Source: Neomegalonema perideroedes DSM 15528
Lineage (GTDB): Bacteria > Pseudomonadota > Alphaproteobacteria > Rhodobacterales > Rhodobacteraceae
Length of the DNA: 64,000 nt
Assembly (NCBI RefSeq): GCF_000374145.1
Contig: NZ_KB893653.1
Span: 9,495 to 73,494 of the forward strand
Direction: 5' to 3'
Positions within the stretch are counted from its first letter, which is position 1. Each line of letters starts with the position of its first letter. The position numbers were made by a program, and so were the translations under genes. The notes under the pieces are model-generated. The model had not been told where the DNA came from. It saw only the letters and a program-made list of their open reading frames with translations, and searched no databases. Positions 28,069-37,456 of the stretch are shown one piece after another.

Positions 28069-29112
28069 TTAGAAGGAGAGCTGCGTCACGAGGCCCGCAC
28101 CGAAGCGGTCCGAAGCGTTCGGCGGATCGACCCACTCGACGCCGGCCGAGATCACGACGCCCTGGCCGAGCTCGTAGTCGACGCCCAGCGAGGCGCCCTG
28201 AGCGACGTCGCCCTTGCTGCGGGTGATGGAGTCGCCGCGGCCATAGGCGGCGCCGAAGGTCCAGGGGCCGGTGTTGTAAGCGCCGCCGACGCCGAAGCCG
28301 TCCCAGCCGTTGCCGTCGTCCTCATAGGCCGCGCCCACGGTGAACTGGCCGAAGCCGACGTTGCCGCCGACAGCCCAAGAATCGTCGCTGTTGCGGCCGG
28401 CGGGGTCGATGGTGTAGCCGCCGCCGACGTCGACGGTGACGTCGTTGAAGTTGCCGGTGTAGCGGACGCCGAACTCCCAAGCGTCGTCGCTGGTGGTCAG
28501 GGCGGTGTTGGTGTGACGGGTCGGACGGGTCGCGTCAGGCACGTAGGAGACGCCAGCCTTCAAACCGGAGAAGGAGGGGGTCCAGTAGGTGACCTTCAGG
28601 CGATCGTTGGTCTCGCGACCGTCGAAGCTCCAGCCGCCGTCGGTGGTGTCGAAATAATCGAAGAGGAAGCCGCCGCCGTTGGCCGCGTTGAACCAGGTGC
28701 CGGACACGCCGGGGGTGCTGCGGTCGTGCGCGCCGTCCTCATGGCCGACTTCAAGACGACCGAAGCCGCCTTCGACCCAACCCACCGACTCGGTGTAGTG
28801 GTCGCCGTGGCCGCCGATGGTCCAGTTGTTCTGGTTGATGCTCGGCGAGGAAGCGGTCTCGATCGGGAAGACCAGACGGGCGCCGAAGGTCAGGCCGTTG
28901 TCCAGCGTGCCGCGCGCGGTGGCGATCAGCTCGCCGTCGGCGATGAAGGCGCCGCGGGAGGTGCGGTCGGTGAAGGCCTTGGAATGCAGATAGCCGGCGC
29001 CGAAGGTGTAGCTGCCGGAAAAGCCGAGCTCAAGGCCGGCCGCCGAGGCGCCGCCGACAGACGCGAAGGTCGTCGCGATCAAGGCGGAAGTGCCGAAAAG
29101 AATCTTCTTCAT
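28069..29112 (-). CDS. Porin (alphaproteobacterial general porin family)
   Basis: A 347-residue outer-membrane beta-barrel. The signal peptide is MKKILFGTSALIATTFASVGG with cleavage after ASA near residue 25. The mature part consists of alternating beta-strand patterns with short turns, Gly- and aromatic-rich, and ends QLSF with the C-terminal Phe needed for outer-membrane insertion. It matches Rhodobacter-type porins that allow diffusion of small solutes. ATG 29112 with GAGGGA as ribosome-binding site; the frame extends upstream but lacks a signal peptide there. Single gene with its own terminator; high expression is likely. Confidence 0.93.
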   Translation of the reverse strand: MKKILFGTSALIATTFASVGGASAAGLELGFSGSYTFGAGYLHSKAFTDRTSRGAFIADGELIATARGTLDNGLTFGARLVFPIETASSPSINQNNWTIGGHGDHYTESVGWVEGGFGRLEVGHEDGAHDRSTPGVSGTWFNAANGGGFLFDYFDTTDGGWSFDGRETNDRLKVTYWTPSFSGLKAGVSYVPDATRPTRHTNTALTTSDDAWEFGVRYTGNFNDVTVDVGGGYTIDPAGRNSDDSWAVGGNVGFGQFTVGAAYEDDGNGWDGFGVGGAYNTGPWTFGAAYGRGDSITRSKGDVAQGASLGVDYELGQGVVISAGVEWVDPPNASDRFGAGLVTQLSF

Positions 29113-29186
29113 TTGGTCCCTCGCACTGTAGTGTGAGTTCGTTTGCATGCGCGGCGAAAGCCGATTAACGCTCTTCCACCTCGCGC

Positions 29187-29217
29187 TTTGTAGCCTGATC
29201 GGGGCCTCTTTGGTCAA
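29187..29217 (-). promoter_or_regulatory. Candidate promoter of the porin gene
   Basis: Minus-strand TTGACC (29212-29217) and TACAAA (29187-29192), separated by 19 bases, which is longer than ideal. It would give a leader of about 70 bases. Confidence 0.4.
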
Positions 29218-29324
29218 GTCGGAATAGGACCACCCCTGACGACGGGGTCGCGTTGTTACAAGCCGGACACAGTTTTTACTTCGAACGCCTCGGATTTTAC
29301 CCCTCCGGAGGCGGTTTGCGGCGC

Positions 29325-29353
29325 TTGGCATCCGGAGCGCCCTTGTTTAGATT
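29325..29353 (+). promoter_or_regulatory. Predicted sigma70-type promoter of the DUF3576 gene
   Basis: TTGGCA (29325-29330), a 17-base spacer and TAGATT (29348-29353). The transcript would have a leader of nearly 100 bases. Confidence 0.6.
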
Positions 29354-29457
29354 CTTTTCAGGAATTCCGCTCTTGCGCCTCGGCGCCCGAGGCGGCGCCC
29401 GAAGACGACGGCTCCGGCGGCTCGGTCCGACGGAAGACCCTTGAAGGGGATATCCCA

Positions 29458-29970
29458 ATGACGAAACGCGCGCGCGCGACCGCGACGGCGGCTCTTACGG
29501 CCTTGGTTCTGAGCGGATGCTCGACCCCCAAAGGCGTCGAGGTCGGGCCGCCCGATCCGATCGAAACCTCCAAGCCCGGCCTCTTCGGCCCCGGCGGGCT
29601 GAAGCTCTTCGGCGCGGCCTCGAACCGGCGCGGCGCCGTCGAGACGCTCGGGGTCAACGCCTATCTCTGGCGGGCCTCGCTCGACACTTTGTCGGTTCTG
29701 CCTTTGGCCTCGGCCGATCCGCTCGGCGGGGCGATCACCACCGATTGGGGACGAATCGGGACCAATCCCAACGAGCGCGTCAAGGCCACGGCCTATGTGC
29801 GCGGCGCCGACCTCAACGCCGCCGGGCTCGAGGTGGTGGTCAACCGGCAGGTGAGCGACGGACTCGGCGGATGGCGCGACGCTCCGGTCGCCGCCGACAC
29901 CGCCCGCAGGCTGGAGGACGCCATTCTGCTGCGCGCCCGCCAGATCCGCATTCAGGAGACGGGACGCTGA
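29458..29970 (+). CDS. DUF3576 domain-containing lipoprotein
   Basis: A 170-residue exported lipoprotein: positively charged start, hydrophobic stretch and lipobox LSGC with Cys21 as the lipidated residue. The body matches DUF3576, with LGVNAYLWRASLDTL, ASADPLGGAITTDW and ERVKATAYVRG, and ends ARQIRIQ. The family is widespread in alphaproteobacteria and its function is not established; the location should be periplasm or outer membrane. The gene has its own promoter and is followed by a 173-base gap before thrC. Confidence 0.92.
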   Translation: MTKRARATATAALTALVLSGCSTPKGVEVGPPDPIETSKPGLFGPGGLKLFGAASNRRGAVETLGVNAYLWRASLDTLSVLPLASADPLGGAITTDWGRIGTNPNERVKATAYVRGADLNAAGLEVVVNRQVSDGLGGWRDAPVAADTARRLEDAILLRARQIRIQETGR

Positions 29971-30063
29971 GGCTCTGACGCCCCCCGGCGCAAATCCTCA
30001 AGAGCCCCGTCCGAACGGACCCCGGCGCGGCGCCGCAGAACGCGCCCGCCGCCCCGATCCCCC

Positions 30064-30091
30064 TTTCCATCGCCGCGCGGTCGGGGATAGT
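30064..30091 (+). promoter_or_regulatory. Possible promoter upstream of thrC
   Basis: TTTCCA (30064-30069), 16-base spacer, GATAGT (30086-30091); four of six consensus matches in each box. It would start the thrC-M16-GNAT transcription unit about 45 bases before the thrC start. Confidence 0.35.
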
Positions 30092-30143
30092 AAGGCGCGC
30101 CTCCGCAAGGCGGCGGCGCCGATCGAACATGGAGACTTCACGA

Positions 30144-31544
30144 ATGCGATACGTCAGCACGCGGGGCGCCGCTCCGGTCCTCCCCTTCGAAGAGGCCATG
30201 CTGACGGGGCTGGCGCGCGACGGAGGGCTTTACGTCCCTGAGAGCTGGCCGGGCTTCTCGCAGGCCGATCTCGAAGCCTTCGCGAGCCTGAGCTACGTCG
30301 AGACGGCGGCGCGGGTCCTGCGGCCCTTCATGGACGAGGCCTTCCCGGACTCCGAGCTGATCCCCTTGCTGGAAGCCGCCTATGGCCGCTTCGACTCGAA
30401 GCTGGTGGCGCCTCTGGTCCAGATCGGCCCGAACGACTGGCTGATGGAGCTCTTCCGCGGCCCGACCCTCGCCTTCAAAGACGTGGCGATGCAGCTCATC
30501 GGCCAGCTTTTCGACGCGGCTCTGGCGCGGCGCAACGCCCGCATGGCCATCGTCGGGGCGACCTCGGGCGACACCGGCGCCGCCGCCATCGAGGCCTTCA
30601 GAGGCCGCGAGAACGTCGACGTCTTCATCCTCTATCCGCATGGGCGGGTCTCGGAGTTCCAGCGGCGGCAGATGACCACGCCCGTCGAGGCCAACGTCCA
30701 CGCCCTCGCCGTCGAGGGCGATTTCGACGATTGCCAAGCCTTGCTCAAGGCCATGTTCAACGATTTCGAGTTCCGGGACGGGCTGAATCTCGGGGCGGTG
30801 AACTCCATCAACTGGATGCGGGTTCTGGCCCAGAGCGTTTATTACGTCCGGGCTCTGGCGGCGCTCGGGGCGCGGCCGGGGCGCGAGGTCTTCTTCAGCG
30901 TGCCCACCGGGAATTTCGGCGACATCTTCGCCGGATGGGCGATCAAGCGCATGGGCCTGCCCGTCGGGCGGCTGGTCGTCGCCGCCAACGCCAACGACAT
31001 TCTCGACCGCACGTTGAAAACCGGAATCTACCGCCGCGCCGCCGCGACGCTCCCCACCAGCAGCCCGAGCATGGATATTCAGATCTCCTCGAATTTCGAG
31101 CGTCTGGTCTTCGAATTGCTCGACCGCGACGGCGCCGCGACCGCCCGGCTGATGCGGGATCTGTCCGAAAAGGGAGAATTCGCCCTGCCGCCCAAGGCTC
31201 TGGAGCGGCTGCGGGCCGAATTCGACTCCGCCTCCGCCGACGAAGCCGAGACTCAGGCCGTCATCGCGCGAATCCGCAAGGAGGCGGGCTTCCTCGTCGA
31301 TCCGCATAGCGCGGTCGGGATCTCCGCCGCGACTCGCGCGAGAGGCGATTCGCGCCTGCCCATGGTCGCCCTCGCCACGGCCCATCCGGCGAAGTTCCCC
31401 GAGGCCGTCGAGGCCGCCACGGGCGAGCGTCCCGCGCCGCCGCCGCATCTGGCCGACCTCCATGCGCGCCCCGAGCGCGTGACGCGCCTGCCTAATGATC
31501 TGGCCGCCGTTCAGGCCCATATCCGCGGAAAGGCGCGCGCATGA
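30144..31544 (+). CDS. thrC: Threonine synthase
   Basis: PLP enzyme (466 residues) converting O-phosphohomoserine to threonine. It has the N-terminal MRYVSTRG start of the family, the PLP-binding lysine K112 in TLAFKDVAMQ, GATSGDTG for phosphate binding, VNSINWMR, and VPTGNFGDIFAG. ATG 30144 is preferred over 30129 because GGAG lies nine bases before it and homologous proteins begin MRY. The stop overlaps the start of the M16 peptidase gene (ATGA). Confidence 0.96.
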   Translation: MRYVSTRGAAPVLPFEEAMLTGLARDGGLYVPESWPGFSQADLEAFASLSYVETAARVLRPFMDEAFPDSELIPLLEAAYGRFDSKLVAPLVQIGPNDWLMELFRGPTLAFKDVAMQLIGQLFDAALARRNARMAIVGATSGDTGAAAIEAFRGRENVDVFILYPHGRVSEFQRRQMTTPVEANVHALAVEGDFDDCQALLKAMFNDFEFRDGLNLGAVNSINWMRVLAQSVYYVRALAALGARPGREVFFSVPTGNFGDIFAGWAIKRMGLPVGRLVVAANANDILDRTLKTGIYRRAAATLPTSSPSMDIQISSNFERLVFELLDRDGAATARLMRDLSEKGEFALPPKALERLRAEFDSASADEAETQAVIARIRKEAGFLVDPHSAVGISAATRARGDSRLPMVALATAHPAKFPEAVEAATGERPAPPPHLADLHARPERVTRLPNDLAAVQAHIRGKARA

Positions 31545-32800
31545 TCCGCGTCGACCGCCTGCCCAACGGATTGCGCGTCGCCACCGAGCGCATGGCCCAT
31601 CTCGAAAGCGCCGCCCTCGGCGTCTTCGTGGACGTGGGCGCGCGCTCGGAGGCCCCCGCCGAGAACGGCGCCGCCCATTTCCTCGAACATATGGCCTTCA
31701 AAGGCACCCGACGCCGCAGCGCCCGGCGCATCGCCGAGGAGATCGAGAACGTCGGCGGCTGGATCAACGCCTACACCGCCCGCGAATCCACCGCCTATGT
31801 GGTGCGCGTGCTCGCCGGAGACGTTCCGCTCGGGCTGGACATCCTCGCCGACATCCTCCGCGACTCGGTCTTCGATCCGCAGGAGCTGGAGCGCGAGCGC
31901 GAAGTGATTCTCCAAGAAATCGGCGAATGCTTCGACACCCCGGACGACGTGCTCTTCGAATGGCTTCAGGAAGTCAGCTATGAGGGCCAGCCCCTCGGGC
32001 GCTCGATCCTCGGCACGCGCAAGACGGTCAAGGCTCTGAAGCGCGAGCAGATTCAGGGCTATATGGGCAAGCATTACAAGCCCGGCTCCATGGTGGTGGC
32101 CGCGGCGGGCGCCGTGGACCATGACCAGATCCTCAAGCTCGTCGAAGGGCTCTTCGGCGACATGGCCCCCGAGGCCCGCGCCGAATTCGCCCCCGCCCGC
32201 TTCACCGGCGGCGTCAAGCGCAAGAAGAAATCTCTGGAGCAGGCGCATGTCGCCTTCTCTCTGCCCGCCCCCGGCGCGCTGGAGGCCGAGAAGCTCGGGC
32301 TGGCGCAGGTCTACGCCACCGCCATGGGCGGCGGCATGTCCTCGCGGCTGTTTCAGGAGATCCGCGAAAAGCGCGGGCTCTGCTACACCGTCTCGGCCTT
32401 CGCCCAGAGCCAGAGCGACAGCGGCGAATTCACCGTCTACGCCGGAGTCGGCGAAGCCCGCATCGGCGAGGCCATGGGCGCGCTCGTCGACGAATTGCAG
32501 GAAGGCGCCTCCGCCCTCTCCGAGGAGGAGGCCGCCCGCGCCCGGGCTCAAATCCGCGCCTCCATCCTCATGAGCCGCGAATCGCCCATGAGCCGCGCCG
32601 AGAGGCTCGCGCGGCAATTGCTGACCTACGGCCGCGTCGTCCCCACGGAGGAGACCCTCGACCGCGTTGATTCCGCGAACGCCGCGAAGCTCCGCGATTT
32701 CGGCGCCGATCTTCTGAAGCGCGCCCCGGCCCTCGCGCTCTACGGCCCCATCGACAAGGCTCTGGAGACCGAAGCCTTCGTCGAAAGGCTGGCGGGCTGA
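31541..32800 (+). CDS. M16 family metallopeptidase (processing-peptidase-like)
   Basis: A 419-residue insulinase-superfamily zinc peptidase. The inverted zinc motif HxxEH is HFLEH at 46-50, with the downstream Glu in the REREVILQEI helix; the second half has the family R/Y motif region (SSRLFQEIREKRGLCY). It resembles bacterial relatives of the mitochondrial processing peptidase beta subunit. The gene is coupled to thrC by ATGA and followed after one base by the GNAT gene; this order is familiar in Rhodobacterales. No signal peptide is seen, so it is probably cytoplasmic. Confidence 0.92.
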   Translation: MIRVDRLPNGLRVATERMAHLESAALGVFVDVGARSEAPAENGAAHFLEHMAFKGTRRRSARRIAEEIENVGGWINAYTARESTAYVVRVLAGDVPLGLDILADILRDSVFDPQELEREREVILQEIGECFDTPDDVLFEWLQEVSYEGQPLGRSILGTRKTVKALKREQIQGYMGKHYKPGSMVVAAAGAVDHDQILKLVEGLFGDMAPEARAEFAPARFTGGVKRKKKSLEQAHVAFSLPAPGALEAEKLGLAQVYATAMGGGMSSRLFQEIREKRGLCYTVSAFAQSQSDSGEFTVYAGVGEARIGEAMGALVDELQEGASALSEEEAARARAQIRASILMSRESPMSRAERLARQLLTYGRVVPTEETLDRVDSANAAKLRDFGADLLKRAPALALYGPIDKALETEAFVERLAG

Positions 32801-32801
32801 G

Positions 32802-33434
32802 ATGCGGACGCCCCTCGATCTTCTCCGGAGGATCCGGGAGGCGGTGGAGCCGCCCGAGCCTCCCGCGCGCGACGGCGAACGGCTCGAATCGGCGCGGCTG
32901 ATCCTGCGGACGCCGCGCGCCGCCGACGGCGAATCCTGGATCGCCGTGCGGCGGGCCAGCGCCGACTTCCTCCAGCCCTGGGAGCCGCTTTGGCCGAGCG
33001 ACCATCTCAGCCGCGCCTCCTGGCGGCGGCGGCTGGCCTGGATGCGCGCCGAGACCGAAGCCGACCGCGCGCGCTTCTGGCTGCTCTTCCTGCGCGAGCG
33101 CCGGGAGGAGGTGGTGGGGGGGCTCTCCATGACCCAGATCCGGCGCGGCGCCTCCTCTTCGGCGCAGATCGGCTATTGGATGGGCCGATCCTACGCCGGA
33201 CGCGGCCTGATGACCGAAGCCGTCGACGCCGCCCGCGGCCACGCCTTCCGGAAGCTCGGTCTGCGGCGGCTGGAGGCGGCTTGCCTGCCCGCCAACCTCC
33301 CCTCGCAGCGGCTTTTGCGGCGTCTGGGCTTTCAGCAAGAAGGCTTGGCGCGCGGCTATCTGGAGGTCAACGGCCGTCCGGAGGACCATCTCCTCTTTTC
33401 CCTGCTTGCGGAGGACGCTCCGGATACGCGATGA
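32802..33434 (+). CDS. GNAT N-acetyltransferase, RimJ/RimL type
   Basis: A 210-residue acetyltransferase. After a 28-residue lead it has the RimJ-like start ESARLILRTPRAAD, then QIGYWMGRSYAGRGLMTEAV (acetyl-CoA binding) and NLPSQRLLRRLGFQQEG. Relatives acetylate the N-terminal residue of ribosomal or other proteins; the target is unknown here. It begins one base after the M16 peptidase stop, so it is part of the thrC operon. Confidence 0.9.
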   Translation: MRTPLDLLRRIREAVEPPEPPARDGERLESARLILRTPRAADGESWIAVRRASADFLQPWEPLWPSDHLSRASWRRRLAWMRAETEADRARFWLLFLRERREEVVGGLSMTQIRRGASSSAQIGYWMGRSYAGRGLMTEAVDAARGHAFRKLGLRRLEAACLPANLPSQRLLRRLGFQQEGLARGYLEVNGRPEDHLLFSLLAEDAPDTR

Positions 33435-33518
33435 TGCGCGGACGTTTTACGTGATTTGAATGCTCCGGGCGCGACGGGACGCGGGCGAAGCGACGCGGGT
33501 GAAGCCGGGTGAATCTCT

Positions 33519-34742
33519 GTGGGATCTGATGGACGAGGGAGCCTGCGGCGAGGACGCGGCGGCGGAGCGGTTTGCGCGCTGATCCGGCTTTCGGCGCGCT
33601 TTCAGAACGAAGAGGCCGAAAGTCTGCGGGATCCGGCGCTCCGGCGGGCGGCGGGGGCGGCGCTCGGGGCGCGGCTGCGCAACGGCCTGAGGCCGGAGGA
33701 CCGCTTGCGGATCCGCCTCGGCGAAAGCTTCGAGTTCCTCGTGGCGGCGACCGCCGATTCTCAGGGCGCGCGGGCGCTCGGCGAGCGGATGCGGGCGCGG
33801 ATTTCGACCGCTCTGGCGGTGGGCGGCCTGCGGCTGGCGCCGGAGGCGGCCATGGGCTGGGCCTCTGTCGAAAAAGGCCCCGACATGGCGGGCGCCGGAA
33901 GGCGCGACCTCCGGATCTGGCGGGCGGCGGCGGCTCAGGCCCGCCAGAGGCTGCGCCGGGAGCTGACGCGCGCCGATTCCGCCTTAGAGGCCCTCCTGCG
34001 CGCCGCGCTGAAGACGGATGGGCTGAAGCTGCTCCATCAGCCGCTGCTCGATCTGCGGAGGCGGCGGATCTCCGGCGCCGAGGCCCTTTTGCGGCTGACC
34101 GCTCCCGCCGCGCCCGGCCCGGCGAGCTTCATTCCCGTAGCCGAGCGGCGCGGCCTGATTCTGCCGCTCGGCGAGGCGGCTCTGCGCATGGCCGCCGAAG
34201 CCGCCGCCCGCTGGAGCCGCGCGACGGACCGGAGCTTCCGGCTCGGGGTGAACGTCGCGCCGCAGCAGCTGGAGGCGGAGGATTTCCCCGACATGGCTCT
34301 GCGGCTTTGCGCTCAGGCGCGCTGCGCGCCGGGTCTGCTGGTTCTGGAGATCACCGAATCCGCCGCGCTGAGCGACCACGCCGCGGCGGCGCGGCGGCTG
34401 GAGCGGGTGCGGGCCGCCGGATTCCGCGTGGCGCTGGACGATTTCGGCGCCGCCCACAGCGATCTCGAAAGGCTCTCCGCCCTGCCCGCCGATCTGCTCA
34501 AGATCGACGCCGCGCTGGTCGAGCGGGCGACGGACTCCGCGCAGGGCGCGCGGCTGCTGGAGAGCCTCGGGGCTCTGGCGCGGACGCTCGGCATGGAGAG
34601 CGTCGGCGAGGGGGCGCGCTCGGCCCGGCATCTGGAGCTTCTGCGCCGGACGGGGCTCGATTACGCGCAGGGCCATGAGATCGGCCCGCCGCTGGAGGAG
34701 GCCGAATGGCTCGCCCGCATGGGCGAGCCTTGGGGAGGTTAG
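33519..34742 (+). CDS. Degenerate GGDEF / EAL domain protein (c-di-GMP phosphodiesterase candidate)
   Basis: A 407-residue protein with a shortened GGDEF-like domain (about residues 20-145) in which GGDEF reads GESFE, followed by a full EAL domain (about 165-400). The EAL active-site set is largely present: EAL in GAEALLRL, Asn in NVAPQQL, Glu in LEITES, DDFG, LKID, Glu near SVGEGAR and the late Gln in DYAQGHE. Hydrolysis of c-di-GMP is therefore plausible. The GTG at 33519 is the only upstream start after the in-frame stop at 33510, and no clean ribosome-binding site supports it. No membrane or sensor domain is present. Confidence 0.8.
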   Translation: MGSDGRGSLRRGRGGGAVCALIRLSARFQNEEAESLRDPALRRAAGAALGARLRNGLRPEDRLRIRLGESFEFLVAATADSQGARALGERMRARISTALAVGGLRLAPEAAMGWASVEKGPDMAGAGRRDLRIWRAAAAQARQRLRRELTRADSALEALLRAALKTDGLKLLHQPLLDLRRRRISGAEALLRLTAPAAPGPASFIPVAERRGLILPLGEAALRMAAEAAARWSRATDRSFRLGVNVAPQQLEAEDFPDMALRLCAQARCAPGLLVLEITESAALSDHAAAARRLERVRAAGFRVALDDFGAAHSDLERLSALPADLLKIDAALVERATDSAQGARLLESLGALARTLGMESVGEGARSARHLELLRRTGLDYAQGHEIGPPLEEAEWLARMGEPWGG

Positions 34743-37249
34743 GGCGGCGTCAGGCGCATCACGCCCACGGCGCCCGCCTCGGCGTCTTCGCGCAGCATGG
34801 AGAGCGTCGCGTAGTCTCCCGCCCGCCAGAGCAAGGAGAAATCCGCGTAGAAGCGCGAGAGGAAATGACCGCTCTGCCCCGTGCTCAGCGCATAGACCGA
34901 GCGGTCGAGGTCGGCGAAGTCGTAGATGGCCCGATAGCCGCCCGAATGGCGGTTGGCGTAAGGCTGCGGCCCGGTCCAGCGCATCAGGCCGCGATTGATC
35001 GTATAATCGTCGCCGCCCGATTCATGCACGATGTCGAAGATCCAGCCGAGATCCAGACCTAAAAGCCGCCGCTCGCCGAGGGGGTCGTGCTGATGGATCG
35101 CCGGATGGGCCCGCCCCCAGCGCCAGGCGGAGATGTCCGGCCCCCAAGTCTCGGACAATCGGTCCAGCGCCTCGTCGAGGGCCTCGCCCGCCAGATCCTG
35201 ACAGCCGCGCGCCGAAGAAGACCCCGCCGCCGCGCACCAGGCTTCGCCGACCGGACCCGCCTCGAAGACCCGCAGCAGAAACTCAGGCCGCGCGCCCGGC
35301 AGACGCGCCGCCGCGTCGCCTAAGCCCTGTTTAAGCAGACGGCTGGTCAGAACGTCGAGCCAAGCGGTGAAGATCAGAGGCTCGGCGGCCTCGGCGCGCA
35401 TTTCGCCGTTCCAGTCGAGCATCAGCCGCTTGAGCGCCTCCAGACGGCGCCGACGACGCGGATCGGTCGGGGGAGCTCCTTCGGATTCCGCCTTCCAGAG
35501 CGGCCCCGGAATCACCGGCGAGACCGCGATGGCCATATCCGAACCCACGTCGTTTTGAATCTGGCGAAAGCCCGCCGCCGTCTGCGGATCGCGCTCCAGC
35601 AGACGCTCGATGCGCGCCAGACGCCAAGGCGCGTCCCAATCGAAGGAGATATGGCGCGGATAGGCCTCCGAGCCGATCTTGGCGTTGGCCGCCGCCACCC
35701 GCCCCTCCGGCGGACGCACCACGCGCGGCAGATCCTCCGGCTCCATCCAGCCGAGCCAATCCCCTTCCTCGGTCCAGCCCATGGCGGGCAGATAGCCCCG
35801 CGTGCGGCTGGCCTCGGGGCGCAGAGGCGCCCGGCCCGCCGCCGTCATGGCCACGCCGCCCTCGTCGGCGACCGCCAGAGCCAAAGCCGGCGCCACGATC
35901 TTCTCGGAGGCCCGCAGCGCGTCCTCCAGAGTCTGGGCGCGGTTCAGCCCGAGGAAGGCGTCGAGGGTCGTGTCGTCCTCGGCGAGCCCCGTCCAGGCCA
36001 GAGCCGGGACATGGCCCTCGGGCGTGATCGCCGCGAGGTCGAAGAGCTCCAGAGGCAGGACCGGGCCGTGGCGCGTCTCGCGGATCGTCGCCTCGCGCGA
36101 AGGCGCTCCCCGCGCCTTCAGGATCTCGCGGCGCTCCAGAAAGGCCTGAGCGCCCTCCGGGGTCAGATAGGCCGAGCCGTCGCCCGGCGCGATGCGTTCG
36201 ATGAAGAGATCCTGATCATCCGCCCCGAGCGCCGCTCCGCCCCAAGCCACGCGGGCCGTGCGGCCGAAGATCACCGCCGGGATTCCCGGCAGAGTCGCGC
36301 CCATCACCCGCAAGCCCGGCGCCTGAAGCCGCGCCATATGCCATTGCGTCGGCGCGGTCAGGGGCAGATGCGGATCATTGGCCAGAATCGGGGTGCGGGC
36401 CGCCGTGCGCGCGCCGCTCACCGCCCAGACGTTGGAGGCGCCCGCCGCGCCCGGGCTGGCCAAAGCCGCCAGCCCCACATGAGGCGCCAGACGCTCGGCG
36501 TCGCGATCCGGGATCGGCGACGGAGAGCGGCGCGCGGGAGGGCCGGGCGGCGGCGGCGGCGGCCCCATCTCGGGGGGCGGCGGCGAGAGATCCGCCGCGC
36601 CCTCGGCCTCGAAGACCAGCAGCGCCCGCTCCGGCGGCAGACGATTCAGCAAAAGCGCCCGCCGCAGCTCCTCGGCTTGGGCGCCGCTCGCGCCGAGCGC
36701 GAAGAGCTTCAGCAGCGCGACGGAATCGGCGGGCCGCCAATCCTCCAGCGGATCGGAATAAACCCAAAACTCCGGCGCCCCGCGCCCGAGGCCCGTCCGC
36801 GCCTCGGCGAGGCGCAGATTCACCCCCGCCGCGTAAGAATCCAGAATCCGCCGCGTCGCGGGATTCAGCGCGCTGAGGCTGGCCTCGGCGCGGCCCGTGA
36901 GATTCAGCGCCCGCAGATATTCGTCCAGCCGAAAGGCCGAGGGCCCGAAGATCTCCGCCAGACGCCCCTGCGCGGTCTTGCGCGCGAGAATCATCCGCCA
37001 GAGCCGATCCTGCGCATGGGCGTAGCCGAGGGCGTAAAAGGCGTCATGTTCGGAGGCGGCGAAGATATGCGGCATGGCCCGCGAATCGCGCAGGATCTCG
37101 ACCTCGGCGGAAAGCTCCGGCGCGATCCGGCGGCCTCCGTAATCGGGCAGAGAACGCGAAGCCAGAAACCAGGCCAGCGCGAGTCCGCCCGCGCCCGCCA
37201 AAAGCAGCGCCGTCGTCAGCCGCCGAACCGCCCGCAGAAATCCTCCCAT
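34739..37249 (-). CDS. Penicillin acylase family protein (Ntn hydrolase)
   Basis: An 836-residue exported Ntn-hydrolase precursor. N-terminal signal/anchor (residues 12-30), an alpha-chain region, a proline-rich spacer (near 220-240), then the autocatalytic site GASNVWAVSG whose Ser becomes the N-terminal nucleophile of the beta chain, followed by ILANDPHL. Family members hydrolyse amides such as penicillins or acyl-homoserine lactones; the substrate is unknown. GGAG five bases before ATG 37249 favours that start; ATG 37267 would add six residues. The stop overlaps that of the EAL gene by four bases (convergent). Confidence 0.9.
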   Translation of the reverse strand: MGGFLRAVRRLTTALLLAGAGGLALAWFLASRSLPDYGGRRIAPELSAEVEILRDSRAMPHIFAASEHDAFYALGYAHAQDRLWRMILARKTAQGRLAEIFGPSAFRLDEYLRALNLTGRAEASLSALNPATRRILDSYAAGVNLRLAEARTGLGRGAPEFWVYSDPLEDWRPADSVALLKLFALGASGAQAEELRRALLLNRLPPERALLVFEAEGAADLSPPPPEMGPPPPPPGPPARRSPSPIPDRDAERLAPHVGLAALASPGAAGASNVWAVSGARTAARTPILANDPHLPLTAPTQWHMARLQAPGLRVMGATLPGIPAVIFGRTARVAWGGAALGADDQDLFIERIAPGDGSAYLTPEGAQAFLERREILKARGAPSREATIRETRHGPVLPLELFDLAAITPEGHVPALAWTGLAEDDTTLDAFLGLNRAQTLEDALRASEKIVAPALALAVADEGGVAMTAAGRAPLRPEASRTRGYLPAMGWTEEGDWLGWMEPEDLPRVVRPPEGRVAAANAKIGSEAYPRHISFDWDAPWRLARIERLLERDPQTAAGFRQIQNDVGSDMAIAVSPVIPGPLWKAESEGAPPTDPRRRRRLEALKRLMLDWNGEMRAEAAEPLIFTAWLDVLTSRLLKQGLGDAAARLPGARPEFLLRVFEAGPVGEAWCAAAGSSSARGCQDLAGEALDEALDRLSETWGPDISAWRWGRAHPAIHQHDPLGERRLLGLDLGWIFDIVHESGGDDYTINRGLMRWTGPQPYANRHSGGYRAIYDFADLDRSVYALSTGQSGHFLSRFYADFSLLWRAGDYATLSMLREDAEAGAVGVMRLTPP

Positions 37250-37456
37250 CGCCGCTCCCGCCGCCATGTCCGCCGCCTTGCTCTCACGCCCGGCGGACTT
37301 GACCCGAGGGCCGCGTCCCGCCACCTTGGGGGCGTATCCGTCCTGCGCGGAGCGGTCAACGCTCCATGCGGGGCTCGAAGCGACGCAAAACGATAGGAGG
37401 CGCAAGGCGCTTTCCGAGGTTCGGGGCGCGCTTCCATCAACAGGAGAGCGCGGATC

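Larger units (their letters stand above)
29113..29457. other. Divergent promoter region between porin and DUF3576 genes
   Basis: The 345 bases separate two divergently transcribed genes. A good promoter for the DUF3576 gene (29325-29353) and a weaker candidate for the porin gene (29187-29217) are seen. A short near-palindrome (29123-29136, CGCACT/AGTGTG) lies close to the porin start. No small gene is supported. Confidence 0.6.

Noticed and set aside
33530-33583. ATG at 33530 as start of the EAL gene or as separate peptide
   Set aside because: It is in another frame and meets a stop after 17 codons.
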